From NCBI RefSeq assembly GCF_012971725.1, contig NZ_CP048833.1, forward strand, positions 1,736,001 to 1,800,000: a stretch of 64,000 bases of DNA. Reading direction: 5' to 3'. Position numbers and translations under genes: made by a program. The DNA is from Pseudomonas multiresinivorans. GTDB taxonomy: Bacteria; Pseudomonadota; Gammaproteobacteria; Pseudomonadales; Pseudomonadaceae. Position 1 is the stretch's first letter, and the number at the start of each line of letters is the position of its first letter. Under the pieces are notes generated by a model that saw only the letters and a program-made list of their open reading frames with translations, was not told the DNA's origin and searched no databases. This document shows positions 26,425-34,646 of this stretch, piece after piece.

Positions 26425-26495
26425 GTAGGAGCGGACTTCGTCCGTGATATCGTCCAGCGCGGTGCGGATCAATCGCGGACGGAGTCCGCTCCTAC
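26425..26495. repeat. REP pair, type b
   Basis: GTAGGAGCGGACTTCGTCCG and its inverse complement, between convergent genes, where it could also shape the 3' ends. Confidence 0.85.
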
Positions 26496-26510
26496 GAGAG
26501 GATTCTCTGC

Positions 26511-26804
26511 CTAGCGTGGTGCGCGAGCACCGCCACGCAGCGGGCCGGAATACTGTTGCTCACCGCCGCCCTGCATCGGCAGGAAGCTCGGCTCCTGCAC
26601 CACGCGCGGCAACTGTATGCCGCTCAGCTGGCTCAGGCGTTCGCCCATCTGGCGGGTTTCTTCCCGCGCGGAATCGGCGCAGGCGCGCAGCATCCGTTCG
26701 ATGGCGTCGCTCTGCTGGTACTGGATTTCCAGTGCCTGCTCTTCACGCAGACGGCGGCGCAATTCGCGCATGCAATCCAGGATGGCCTTGTTGAGTTCGA
26801 TCAC
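26511..26804 (-). CDS. Conserved hypothetical protein, helical
   Basis: The protein is 97 residues if the GTG at 26804 is the start. GGAGGAAG precedes this GTG by seven bases, while longer frames to 27044 run into the next gene's promoter. The N-terminal half is one long charged helix (CMRELRRRLREEQALEIQYQ), with the rest Pro/Gly-rich (PMQGGGEQQYSGPLRGGARAP). I do not recognise the family; a PA4360-like gene is at this place in PAO1 as recalled. It is probably cytoplasmic. Confidence 0.65.
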   Translation of the reverse strand: MIELNKAILDCMRELRRRLREEQALEIQYQQSDAIERMLRACADSAREETRQMGERLSQLSGIQLPRVVQEPSFLPMQGGGEQQYSGPLRGGARAPR

Positions 26805-27055
26805 CCGACTTCCTCCCCCGCGAAGGGCGCCAAAGCGGCGCCAAGTATCGGGAGCAGGAGCAAGGGGCGTGCCACGATGTCGCAAAGCCACTATTGGCGG
26901 GTCGCCTGGGGAACTGCGCCCTCCGTCGCGGGTCTTCTGTGCGCCGACGAGGTGCGTGACGCCCTGTGATGGCACGCTGCTCTGAAGTGTCACGCGAACG
27001 GATATACTGCGCCCTGCGCAGGCAACACGCCGCTTTATCCCCACAGGTTCATTCC

Positions 27056-27895
27056 ATGCGTAATGACACGTTCGACGAATTCGATGATGTGCCCCACCTT
27101 TCCACCGACGCCGCCGACCGCGACGAATTCGGCCATCACCCGCGGCGTGTGGTCGAGCCCAGCGGACGCCCGCTGCCCCCGCCGGTGAAGCGTGGCGGCG
27201 GGACCGGTGCGCTGTGGGCGCTGGTCGCGGCCATGGCCATCGCCCTGGCCGGCGTGGGCTGGTGGAGCCACCAGCAACTGCTGCTGATGGAGCAGCAACT
27301 GATCGCCACCCAGGAAAGCTTCGCCAAGATCAGCGAGGAGGCCGCCGGTCGCCTGGACGATATCCGCGGCAAGTTCGTCGCCAACGAATCCAATGGCATG
27401 AGCGACCGCGAGGCGCTGAAGCTGCAGGTCAAGCAGCTGCAGGGCCGCCTGGCCGAGCAGGCCAAGGCGCAGCAGACGTCGCTGTCGGAATTCGACGGCG
27501 CCCAGGGCAAGCGCCTGGCGCAGGTCAGCGAGGACCTCAAGGCGCAGCAGGACAGCGCCGCTCAGCTGATCACCCAGCTCGACGGCAAGCTCAAGGCCAT
27601 CTCCGAGGAGCAGACCAAGTTCAAGAATGTGCAGGCCGACCTTGCCACCGCCAATCAGCAGATCCAGGCGCTGAACACCGAGATCGCCAACCTGAAGAAG
27701 CAGGGCAACCAGAGCCAGGCAATCAAGAGCATCCAGGACGACCTGATGCTGTTGCGTGCCGAGGTCGATGGCCGCCAGGGCCAGGCGAGCAGCGATACCA
27801 AGGAGTTCGATGTGTTCCGCATCCAGGTGATGCGCAACATCAACACCCTGCAGCAGCAGATGCAGAACCTCCAGCAGCAGATCAGCACACGCTGA
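27056..27895 (+). CDS. Membrane-anchored coiled-coil protein
   Basis: The 279-residue protein has a charged N-terminal tail of about 50 residues, one membrane segment (GALWALVAAMAIALAGVGWW, residues 50-69), then a long predicted coiled coil to the C-terminus rich in Gln, Ala, Lys and Glu (LKLQVKQLQGRLAEQ; NTLQQQMQNLQQQIS). This topology suits an inner-membrane protein with a periplasmic coiled coil, like envelope or division scaffolds. No catalytic motif is visible, and the function is unknown. It ends at a terminator before feoA. Confidence 0.8.
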   Translation: MRNDTFDEFDDVPHLSTDAADRDEFGHHPRRVVEPSGRPLPPPVKRGGGTGALWALVAAMAIALAGVGWWSHQQLLLMEQQLIATQESFAKISEEAAGRLDDIRGKFVANESNGMSDREALKLQVKQLQGRLAEQAKAQQTSLSEFDGAQGKRLAQVSEDLKAQQDSAAQLITQLDGKLKAISEEQTKFKNVQADLATANQQIQALNTEIANLKKQGNQSQAIKSIQDDLMLLRAEVDGRQGQASSDTKEFDVFRIQVMRNINTLQQQMQNLQQQISTR

Positions 27896-27906
27896 GCCGC
27901 GGCATG

Positions 27907-27942
27907 AAAAAAGCCCCCGCGCCGAAAGGTCCGGGGGCTTTT
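27907..27942 (+). terminator. Rho-independent terminator
   Basis: A-tract, then GCCCCCG pairs with CGGGGGC, then TTTT, directly behind the coiled-coil gene. Confidence 0.85.
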
Positions 27943-28030
27943 CATTGGCCATCCCTCTTTGGGGGTAGTCACGGCAATTCTTGTCTTGAATCAGTTTCAG
28001 GGCCGGCTTCGAGGCGAATAATCGCTAACA

Positions 28031-28049
28031 AATGAGAGTCATTCTGATT
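28031..28049 (+). promoter_or_regulatory. Fur box upstream of feoABC
   Basis: AATGAGAGTCATTCTGATT matches AATGATAATCATTATCATT at 15 of 19 positions and lies 36 bases before feoA. Repression by Fe-Fur of ferrous-iron uptake is well established for feo operons. Confidence 0.75.
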
Positions 28050-28084
28050 CTCCCTTTGTTCGCTCATTCGCCCGGAGGCTTCCC

Positions 28085-28312
28085 ATGCACGATCTTCAAG
28101 CGCAACGCCGGTACCGCATCGCGGGTTACCGGCCCGGGATCGGCGCCGCCTTCCGCCAGCGTCTGTTCTCCATGGGGCTGCTGCCAGGCGCCGAGCTGAA
28201 GGTTCGCCGCGTGGCGCCGCTGGGCGATCCTGTGCAGGTGGATACCCGCCAGTGCAGCCTGGTCCTGCGCCGCCGCGATCTGGCCTTCCTCCAGCTCGAA
28301 GTGCAGGACTGA
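28085..28312 (+). CDS. feoA: Ferrous iron transport protein A
   Basis: The 75-residue SH3-like cytoplasmic protein supports FeoB. It has the FeoA pattern RQRLFSMGLLPGAELKVRRVAPLGDPV and QCSLVLRRRDLAFLQLE. The ATG has CGGAGG upstream and its stop lies six bases before feoB. It is the first gene of the feoABC operon behind a Fur box. Confidence 0.95.
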   Translation: MHDLQAQRRYRIAGYRPGIGAAFRQRLFSMGLLPGAELKVRRVAPLGDPVQVDTRQCSLVLRRRDLAFLQLEVQD

Positions 28313-28318
28313 TCGACC

Positions 28319-30613
28319 ATGGATGAACTGCGCATCGGCCTGATCGGCAACCCCAACGCGGGCAAGACCACCCTGTTCAACCAGCTCACCGGCTCGCGCC
28401 AGCGCGTGGGCAACTGGGCCGGGGTGACCGTCGAACGCAAGGAAGGCAGCTTCCGCACCGCGCGGCACAGCGTGCGCCTGGTGGACCTGCCCGGCACCTA
28501 TTCGCTGACCACCTTGTCGACCCAGGCCTCGCTGGACGAGCAGATCGCCCGGCGCTGCATCGTCGATGGCGAGGTGGATGTGCTGGTCAACGTGGTGGAC
28601 GCCACCAACCTCGAACGCAACCTCTACCTCACCGTGCAGTTGCGCGAGATGGGGCTGCCCTGCGTGGTCGCGCTGAACATGCTCGATATCGCCCGTACCC
28701 AGGGCCTGAACATCGACCGCGAGGCGCTGGCGCGGGAATTGGGCTGCCCGGTGGTGCCGCTGGTATCGACCCGCGGCGAAGGCATCGATGCACTGAAGGA
28801 GGCCATCGACAGCCTGGGTGTACAGCAACCGCTGCAGGTGCCCTATCCCGCAGCCCTGCGTGACACCATCACCCAACTGCTACCCGCCGACGCACCGCCG
28901 GCCCAGGCCTGGATGGCGCTGCTGGCAGTGGAGGGCGACTTGCATTGCGCTCGCCAGCTCAAGCTCGAACCCGCCCGCCTGCTCGCCGCCCGCGATGCCA
29001 TCCGCTGTGCCTGCGGCGAAGATCCGGAGCTGCTGCTGGTGGACGCGCGCTATCAATTGATCGGCGAACTCTGCGAACGTGCCAGCAACCATCGCGAGGC
29101 CGCGCCGCATCGCCTGACCCAGATGCTCGACAGCATCGCGCTGAACCGCTGGCTGGGCATCCCGGTGTTCCTCTTCGTGATGTACCTGATGTTCTTCTTC
29201 GCCATTACCCTGGGCGGCGCGCTGCAACCGATCTTCGACCAGGGCTCCTCGGCGCTGTTCATCGATGGCATCCAGTGGCTGGGGGCGCGAACCGGCGCAC
29301 CGGACTGGCTGACCGCGCTGCTGGCTCAGGGGCTGGGCGGCGGTATCAACGCGGTGCTGCCGCTGATCCCGCAGATCGGCCTGATGTACCTGTTCCTCGC
29401 GCTGCTGGAGGACTCCGGCTACATGGCCCGCGCCGCCTTCGTCATGGACCGGCTGATGCAGGCCCTCGGCCTGCCGGGCAAATCTTTCGTGCCGCTGATC
29501 GTCGGCTTTGGCTGCAACGTGCCGTCGATCATGGGCACCCGCACCCTGGACAACCCGCGCGAACGCCTGATGACCTCGATGATGGCGCCGTTCATGTCCT
29601 GCGGTGCGCGGCTGGCGATCTTCGCCGTGTTCGCCGCGGCCTTCTTCGGCCAGAATGGCGCGTTGGCGATCTTCTCGCTCTACCTGCTGGGCATAGTCGT
29701 GGCGGTCCTTACCGGGCTGTTGCTCAAGCACACGCTGATGCGCGGCGAGGCCTCGCCCTTCGTCATGGAACTGCCGCTGTACCACGTGCCGCACCTGCGC
29801 AGCCTGCTGTTGCAGACCTGGACGCGCCTGCGCGCCTTCATCGTCCGAGCCGGTACCGTAATCATCCTGGTCAGCCTGGTGATCGGCGGGCTGAACAGCG
29901 TCACCCTCGATGGCCGCCCGGTGCAGGGCGACATCGCCGACTCGGCGCTGTCGAGTCTCAGCCACAAGGTCACGCCGCTGCTGGCGCCCATGGGCGTGCA
30001 CCCGGACAACTGGCAGGCCACCGTTGGCCTGGTCACCGGCGCACTGGCCAAGGAAGTGGTGGTCGGAACACTCAACACCCTCTACACCGCCGAACACATT
30101 CAAGGCGAAGCTTTCGACGCCGACGGCTACGACCTCTGGGGCCAACTGAAACAGGCCGGGGCGGATACGCTGGACGGCCTGCGCGACTCGTTCAGCCTCA
30201 GCGTGCTGGCCAACCCGGTGGCCGCGAGCATGGCCGACGGCGAGATGGAAGAGGGCTCCATGGGCACCTTCGCTGCCAAGTTCGGCAGTCCGTTGGCCGC
30301 CTACAGCTACCTCGTCTTCGTGCTGCTCTACGTGCCCTGCGTGGCGACCCTTGGCGCGCTGACCCGCGAGAGCGGCCGCGGCTGGATGACCTTCTCGGTG
30401 CTCTGGGGCCTGAACGTCGCCTACTCGCTGGCGACCCTCTGCTACCAGGTATTCAGCTTCGCCGAACATCCGCAGTACAGCGCGGTGGCGATCGGCGTGG
30501 TGTTGGCATTCAACCTCGTGCTGTTCCTGATCCTGCGCGGGGTTGGCCGGCGCGGACTGGAGCTGGATGGCGAGCGCGAGCTGCGCGCGGCTCCGGCGGG
30601 GAGTTGCCACTGA
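28319..30613 (+). CDS. feoB: Ferrous iron transporter FeoB
   Basis: The 764-residue protein imports Fe(II) across the inner membrane. The N-terminal G domain has GNPNAGKTT (residues 10-18), the G2 threonine region, DLPG (near 58) and NMLD (near 120). The membrane part contains the two Gate motifs, each with a Cys-containing signature (GFGCNVPSIMGTRTL and the later VPCVATLGALTRESG). Length is typical. The stop TGA overlaps the feoC ATG (TGATG), so translation is coupled. Confidence 0.96.
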   Translation: MDELRIGLIGNPNAGKTTLFNQLTGSRQRVGNWAGVTVERKEGSFRTARHSVRLVDLPGTYSLTTLSTQASLDEQIARRCIVDGEVDVLVNVVDATNLERNLYLTVQLREMGLPCVVALNMLDIARTQGLNIDREALARELGCPVVPLVSTRGEGIDALKEAIDSLGVQQPLQVPYPAALRDTITQLLPADAPPAQAWMALLAVEGDLHCARQLKLEPARLLAARDAIRCACGEDPELLLVDARYQLIGELCERASNHREAAPHRLTQMLDSIALNRWLGIPVFLFVMYLMFFFAITLGGALQPIFDQGSSALFIDGIQWLGARTGAPDWLTALLAQGLGGGINAVLPLIPQIGLMYLFLALLEDSGYMARAAFVMDRLMQALGLPGKSFVPLIVGFGCNVPSIMGTRTLDNPRERLMTSMMAPFMSCGARLAIFAVFAAAFFGQNGALAIFSLYLLGIVVAVLTGLLLKHTLMRGEASPFVMELPLYHVPHLRSLLLQTWTRLRAFIVRAGTVIILVSLVIGGLNSVTLDGRPVQGDIADSALSSLSHKVTPLLAPMGVHPDNWQATVGLVTGALAKEVVVGTLNTLYTAEHIQGEAFDADGYDLWGQLKQAGADTLDGLRDSFSLSVLANPVAASMADGEMEEGSMGTFAAKFGSPLAAYSYLVFVLLYVPCVATLGALTRESGRGWMTFSVLWGLNVAYSLATLCYQVFSFAEHPQYSAVAIGVVLAFNLVLFLILRGVGRRGLELDGERELRAAPAGSCH

Positions 30614-30882
30614 TGGCCACGACAATTGCACTGCGCAACCTGCTGGGCGAGATGGGCGAGGCGGATGTGCCCACCCTGGCCCAGCGCCTCGGCGCTTCAA
30701 AGGCGCTGCTGGAAGCTTTGCTGGAAAGGCTGCTGGCAATGGGCGTGGTGGAAAAAGTCGCGCCCGAGCCGGCGGCCTGCGGCAGTTGCAAGGGTTGCAC
30801 GGAAGCGACGCGGTGTTCGACGACGGGGTATCGCCTCTCCAGGCGCGACGATCCCACACCCTTGCGCTGGAGCACCCCCTGA
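30613..30882 (+). CDS. feoC: FeoC-like Fe-S regulator of FeoB
   Basis: The 89-residue winged-helix protein (LLGEMGEADVPTLAQRLGAS...LLERLLAMGVVEKV) has a C-terminal cysteine cluster CGSCKGCTEATRC, a probable Fe-S site as in FeoC. It starts within the feoB stop codon. FeoC stabilises or tunes FeoB in enterics; the role in Pseudomonas is less clear. Confidence 0.88.
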   Translation: MATTIALRNLLGEMGEADVPTLAQRLGASKALLEALLERLLAMGVVEKVAPEPAACGSCKGCTEATRCSTTGYRLSRRDDPTPLRWSTP

Positions 30883-30928
30883 CTCCGGACCTGCAGAGCG
30901 CTCCGACGCAGAACCTGACGCGCTTTTT

Positions 30929-30999
30929 GTAGGAGCGAGCTTGCTCGCGAACAACCCCGGCCTCGGTGCCGAGCGGTTCGCGAGCGAGCTCGCTCCTAC
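30929..30999. repeat. REP pair, type a
   Basis: GTAGGAGCGAGC...GCTCGCGAAC and its inverse, with GCGAGCGAGCTCGC in the second arm. Confidence 0.85.
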
Positions 31000-31031
31000 A
31001 GAGGTTTTCCGGTTTTCGCATGGCGAATAGA

Positions 31032-31064
31032 AAAAGGGCGCCTTCGCAGGAAGGCGCCCTTTTC
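31032..31064. terminator. Bidirectional terminator, feoC / xenB
   Basis: AAAAGGGCGCCTT pairs with AAGGCGCCCTTTT between the convergent feo operon and xenB. Confidence 0.9.
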
Positions 31065-31084
31065 GTTGGCGCGGGAACCGACCC

Positions 31085-32134
31085 TTACAGGCGCGGGTAA
31101 TCCAGGTAGCCGACCGGGCCCTTGCCGTAGAAGGTTTCCGGGTGCGGTTCGTTCCAGGAGGCGCCTTTCTGCAGGCGGGTCACCAGGTCCGGGTTGGCGA
31201 TGAACGGGATGCCGAAGGCGACCGCATCGGCCTTGCCGCTTTCCAGCCACTCGCTGGCGGTTTCCTTGGTGAAGCGCTCGTTGGCGATGTAAACGCCGCC
31301 GAAGATTTCCTTCAGTTTCGGGCCGATGCTGTCGTCAGCGGCCTTCTCGCGGGTGCAGATGAACGCCACGCCGCGCTTGCCCAGCTCGCGGGCCACGTAG
31401 CCGAAAGTGGCCAGCGGATCGGTATCGCCCATGTCGTGGGAGTCCATGCGCGGAGCCAGGTGGACGCCAACACGGCCGGCGCCCCACACGCCGATCACGG
31501 CGTCGGTGACTTCCAGCAGCAGGCGCGCGCGGTTCTCCACGGAACCACCGTACTGGTCGGTGCGCTGGTTGGTGCTGCTCTGCAGGAACTGGTCGAGCAG
31601 GTAGCCGTTGGCACCGTGCACTTCCACACCGTCAAAGCCTGCGGCCTTGGCGTTCTCGGCACCGATGCGGTAGGCCTCGACGATGTCGGCGATCTCTTCG
31701 GTTTCCAGGGCGCGCGGGGTGACGAATTCCTTGATCGGGCGCACCAGGCTGACGTGGCCGGCCGGCTTGAGGGCGCTCGGCGCCACCGGGGTTTCGCCAT
31801 TCAGGTACAGCGGGTCGGAAATACGGCCCACGTGCCACAGCTGCAGCATGATGCGACCGCCGTTGGCATGCACGGCCTTGGTGATGTTGGTCCAGCCGCG
31901 GACCTGGTCGTCGGACCAGATGCCGGGGGTATCCGGATAGCCCACGCCCATCGGGGTCACCGAGGTGGCTTCGCTGAGGATCAGGCCGGCGTCGGCGCGC
32001 TGGGTGTAGTACTCGGCCACCAGCGCGTTGGGCACGCGGCCTTCGTCGGCGCGGCAGCGGGTCAGCGGGGCCATGATGATGCGGTTGGGCAGTTCCAGGT
32101 CACCGATGACGATGGGATCGAAAAGCGTGGTCAT
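31085..32134 (-). CDS. xenB: Old yellow enzyme family xenobiotic reductase, XenB-like
   Basis: The 349-residue TIM-barrel flavoprotein uses FMN and NAD(P)H to reduce nitro groups and activated alkenes. The motifs are OYE-type: LPNRIIMAPLTRCRA (residues 15-29), LQLWHVGR, the substrate-binding VEVHGANGYLLDQFL, DQYGGSVENRARLLLE and GIPFIANPDLV. It is the last gene of an arsR-MFS-xenB cluster on one strand (PA4354-PA4356-like). Control by the ArsR protein and by electrophiles is probable from context. Confidence 0.9.
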   Translation of the reverse strand: MTTLFDPIVIGDLELPNRIIMAPLTRCRADEGRVPNALVAEYYTQRADAGLILSEATSVTPMGVGYPDTPGIWSDDQVRGWTNITKAVHANGGRIMLQLWHVGRISDPLYLNGETPVAPSALKPAGHVSLVRPIKEFVTPRALETEEIADIVEAYRIGAENAKAAGFDGVEVHGANGYLLDQFLQSSTNQRTDQYGGSVENRARLLLEVTDAVIGVWGAGRVGVHLAPRMDSHDMGDTDPLATFGYVARELGKRGVAFICTREKAADDSIGPKLKEIFGGVYIANERFTKETASEWLESGKADAVAFGIPFIANPDLVTRLQKGASWNEPHPETFYGKGPVGYLDYPRL

Positions 32135-32167
32135 TGCGTTACTCCAATACGGGGTGAGGGTGGAGGA

Positions 32168-33331
32168 TCAATCGAGGACGGTTTGGGTCTGGTTGGGCTT
32201 GCCGCTGAAGGCGATCATTACCGCGATCAGCGCGAGGACGGAGAGCACGGCGCCGGCCAGAGGGACGCGGGTCAGGCCCAGGCCGTGGTCGATGACGCTG
32301 CCGCCGACCCAGGCGCCGATGGCGTTGCCGACGTTGAAGGCGCCGATGTTCAGGGTGGCGACGAGGTTGGGCGCGGCGCCGCCGACGCGGACCACGTTGA
32401 CCTGCAGGGCGGGCACCGCGGCGAAGGCGGCAGCGGCCCAGATGAACAGGGTGATTTCGGCCGGGATCAGCGCGGCGCTGGTCCAGCTCAGTACGGTGGA
32501 AACCACCGCCATGGTGGCGAATACGCCGGCCAGGGTCGTGCCCAGGCGCCAGTCGGCGAGGCGGCCGCCGATGATGTTGCCCAGGGTCAGGCCGAGGCCG
32601 ATCAGCACCAGGCTCCAGGTGATGCCGCGCGGCGAGACCTGGGTGACTTCGCCAAGCAGCGGCGCGACGTAGGTGAACAGCGCGAAGACCGCAGCGGAGA
32701 ACAGCACGGTGGTGCCCAGCGCCAGCCACAGCGGGCCGTTGCGCAGCGCGGAGACTTCCTTGCGCATGTCCACTGCTTCTTCATCGTGTTGCTTGGGCAG
32801 CACGCGCCACAGGCTGATCAATGCGATGACGCCGATCAGCGTGACTGCCCAGAACGGCGAGCGCCAGCCGGCGACCTGGCCCAGCGCAGTGCCGGCCGGA
32901 ACGCCGAGCACGTTGGCCAGGGTCAGCCCGGTGAACATCAGCGCCACGGCGGAAGCCTTGCGGTTGGCCGGCACCAGGCTGGCGGCGACCACCGAGCCGA
33001 TGCCGAAGAAGGCGCCGTGGCACAGCGCGGTGATGACCCGCGCCAGCATCAGCAGGCCGTAGTTGGCGGCCACGGCGCAGAGCAGGTTGCCGAGGATGAA
33101 GATGCCCATGAGCATCAGCAGGGCAGTCTTGCGCGGCAGGCGGGCCGTGAGCAGCGCCATGATCGGCGCGCCGATGGCGACGCTGAAGGCATAGCCGCTG
33201 ACCAGCCAGCCGGCGGCCGGAATGGAGACGGACAAGTCGCCCGCGACCTCGGGCAACAGGCCCATGATCACGAATTCCGTGGTGCCGATGGCAAACGCGG
33301 ACAAAGCGAGGACGAGAAGCGAAGTGGGCAT
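32168..33331 (-). CDS. MFS transporter, DHA1 family (YdhP/AraJ-like)
   Basis: The 387-residue membrane protein has 12 TM segments. The N-terminus SLLVLALSAFAIGTTEFVIMGLLP is characteristic of the DHA1 group with AraJ/YdhP, and VAIGAPIMALLTARLPRKTAL is the MFS signature loop. It probably exports small toxic compounds. It lies 33 bases ahead of xenB and 48 bases after arsR, so it belongs to a single efflux-plus-reduction unit. Confidence 0.88.
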   Translation of the reverse strand: MPTSLLVLALSAFAIGTTEFVIMGLLPEVAGDLSVSIPAAGWLVSGYAFSVAIGAPIMALLTARLPRKTALLMLMGIFILGNLLCAVAANYGLLMLARVITALCHGAFFGIGSVVAASLVPANRKASAVALMFTGLTLANVLGVPAGTALGQVAGWRSPFWAVTLIGVIALISLWRVLPKQHDEEAVDMRKEVSALRNGPLWLALGTTVLFSAAVFALFTYVAPLLGEVTQVSPRGITWSLVLIGLGLTLGNIIGGRLADWRLGTTLAGVFATMAVVSTVLSWTSAALIPAEITLFIWAAAAFAAVPALQVNVVRVGGAAPNLVATLNIGAFNVGNAIGAWVGGSVIDHGLGLTRVPLAGAVLSVLALIAVMIAFSGKPNQTQTVLD

Positions 33332-33379
33332 GCGCCTGCTCCTGGAAAGTGGGATTTGTCTTGGCTGGCAGTAGCCGGG

Positions 33380-33697
33380 TTACAGCGCTTCGCTCAGGTG
33401 GCGAACAAAGGCCTGAATGGTTTCTTCATTGCGTTTGAAGAAGTTCCACTGGCCGACTTTTCGACTGGTCACCAGACCCGCGCGCTGGAGGGCGGCCAGA
33501 TGCGCGGAGACGGTGGATTGCGACAGACCGGTACGCTGGTCGAACTTGCCGGCGCAGACGCCGATCTCGAAGGATTGGTGCTCCTGCTCGACGAAGAACT
33601 GCTCCGGGTCCTTGAGCCAGTGCAGCATGTCGCGCCGCACCGGGTGGGCCAGGGCCTTGAAGATTTCGTCGAGGTCGAGAGAGGGTTGTTCAGTCAT
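33380..33697 (-). CDS. ArsR/SmtB family transcriptional regulator
   Basis: The 105-residue winged-helix repressor has IFKALAHPVRRDMLHWL at residues 11-27 and the recognition helix GLSQSTVSAHLAALQRAGLV near residue 60. It lacks the CVC metal motif of ArsR proper. The single Cys (GVCAG, near residue 49) could sense oxidants or electrophiles. It heads the MFS-xenB unit; ATATCG/CGATAT repeats upstream are its likely operator. Confidence 0.9.
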   Translation of the reverse strand: MTEQPSLDLDEIFKALAHPVRRDMLHWLKDPEQFFVEQEHQSFEIGVCAGKFDQRTGLSQSTVSAHLAALQRAGLVTSRKVGQWNFFKRNEETIQAFVRHLSEAL

Positions 33698-33709
33698 GGC
33701 CGTATCGGT

Positions 33710-33751
33710 ATATCGCGTTGGGACGAACTATATATCGGTCAAAAACGATAT
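33710..33751 (-). promoter_or_regulatory. Candidate ArsR operator
   Basis: ATATCG occurs at 33710-33715 and 33732-33737, and CGATAT at 33746-33751. The last two form an inverted repeat with an 8-base spacer, just upstream of the arsR start. Confidence 0.45.
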
Positions 33752-33807
33752 GAATTCGTTTGGCGCGATAGTAATGATCGACACCCGTGATAATAGGTCG
33801 GGCTGCC

Positions 33808-33943
33808 GTGGGAGCGGACTTCGTCCGCGATGATTCCGCCTCCGCTCCGTACCGCTTTTTGTAGGAGCGAGGGGGCGCCCAGTCCTTGCTCGCGAAGCTC
33901 TTGGCACCGAGCAGTCTCGGTTCGCGAGCAAGCTCGCTCCTAC
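33808..33943. repeat. REP cluster: type b unit plus insert-variant/type a pair
   Basis: A type b unit (33808-33832) is followed by an insert-bearing unit at 33861-33897 (GTAGGAGCGAGGGGGCGCCC...GCTCGCGAA) and an inverted type a unit. The insert GGGC-GCCCA-GTCC can fold as a mini-hairpin. Confidence 0.8.
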
Positions 33944-33977
33944 AGAAGAGCACCGGTTCCGCGCTAAGCTCAACGAC

Positions 33978-34571
33978 ATGAACTACCTTGCGCACCTCCA
34001 CCTGGGCGGCGACCGGCCCGCCCAACTGCTCGGCAGCCTTTACGGTGATTTCGTCAAAGGCCCGCTGGCCGGGCAGTGGCCCGCCGAAATCGAGGCGGGC
34101 ATCCGCCTGCACCGGCGCATCGACGCTTTTACCGACAGTCATCCCTTGATACACAGTGCCAAGTCGCGCTTCCCCAGTGAGCGCCGGCGCATGGCCGGCG
34201 TGCTGTTGGACGTGTTCTACGACCACTGCCTGGCCCGCGACTGGGAGCGTTTCTCCGGCGAGCCGCTGGAGCAGTTCACCCAACGGGTCTACGGTGTACT
34301 GGGCCGCACGCCCGGCCTGCCGGAGCGTCTGGCGCGCATTGCACCGCGCATGGCCGCGCAGGACTGGCTCGGCAGCTATCGGCAGTTCGAGGTATTGCAG
34401 GACGTGGTCGCCGGCATGTCCCGGCGCCTGTCGCGGCCGTCCCTGCTGGATGGCGCCTGGGAGGAGCTGGATCGTCTTTACGAGCCGCTGAGCGACGACT
34501 TCCGTGAGTTCTATCCCGAACTTCAGGAGTTCGTCAGAAATCCGCCGAAATCGATGGACGGTCCGGCCTGA
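33978..34571 (+). CDS. DUF479 family protein (ACP phosphodiesterase-like)
   Basis: The 197-residue protein starts MNYLAHLHLGGDRPAQLLGS and has GDFVKGPL, the HRRIDAFTDSHP metal-binding stretch near residue 48 and FYDHCLARDW. These match AcpH-type acyl-carrier-protein phosphodiesterases of the HD-like fold, which remove phosphopantetheine from ACP. Whether this homologue does so is untested. It is a single gene; an ANR box lies between it and the Usp gene. Confidence 0.85.
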   Translation: MNYLAHLHLGGDRPAQLLGSLYGDFVKGPLAGQWPAEIEAGIRLHRRIDAFTDSHPLIHSAKSRFPSERRRMAGVLLDVFYDHCLARDWERFSGEPLEQFTQRVYGVLGRTPGLPERLARIAPRMAAQDWLGSYRQFEVLQDVVAGMSRRLSRPSLLDGAWEELDRLYEPLSDDFREFYPELQEFVRNPPKSMDGPA

Positions 34572-34572
34572 C

Positions 34573-34586
34573 TTGATATGCGTCAA
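34573..34586 (+). promoter_or_regulatory. ANR/FNR box upstream of usp
   Basis: TTGATATGCGTCAA matches TTGAT-N4-ATCAA with one change. Its centre is 67 bases before the Usp start, compatible with a class II site 41.5 bases before transcription start. The PAO1 counterpart (PA4352) is known as an Anr-dependent anaerobic Usp. Confidence 0.7.
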
Positions 34587-34646
34587 CCGCCCGGCGGCCC
34601 ATAGCGTGTGCAATAGACACATCTGAAGGACGACGAGAGGAGCAGC

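Noticed and set aside
26966..27895. 310-residue version of the coiled-coil gene
   Set aside because: The first 30 residues are arginine- and cysteine-rich with no homology signal; the ATG at 27056 starts a sensible protein.
28880..31021. 713-residue minus-strand ORF over feoB and feoC
   Set aside because: It is a shadow of FeoB codon bias; feoB, feoC and the Fur box explain the region.
31142..33790. 882-residue plus-strand ORF over xenB, MFS and arsR
   Set aside because: It crosses three clear minus-strand genes and has low-complexity composition.
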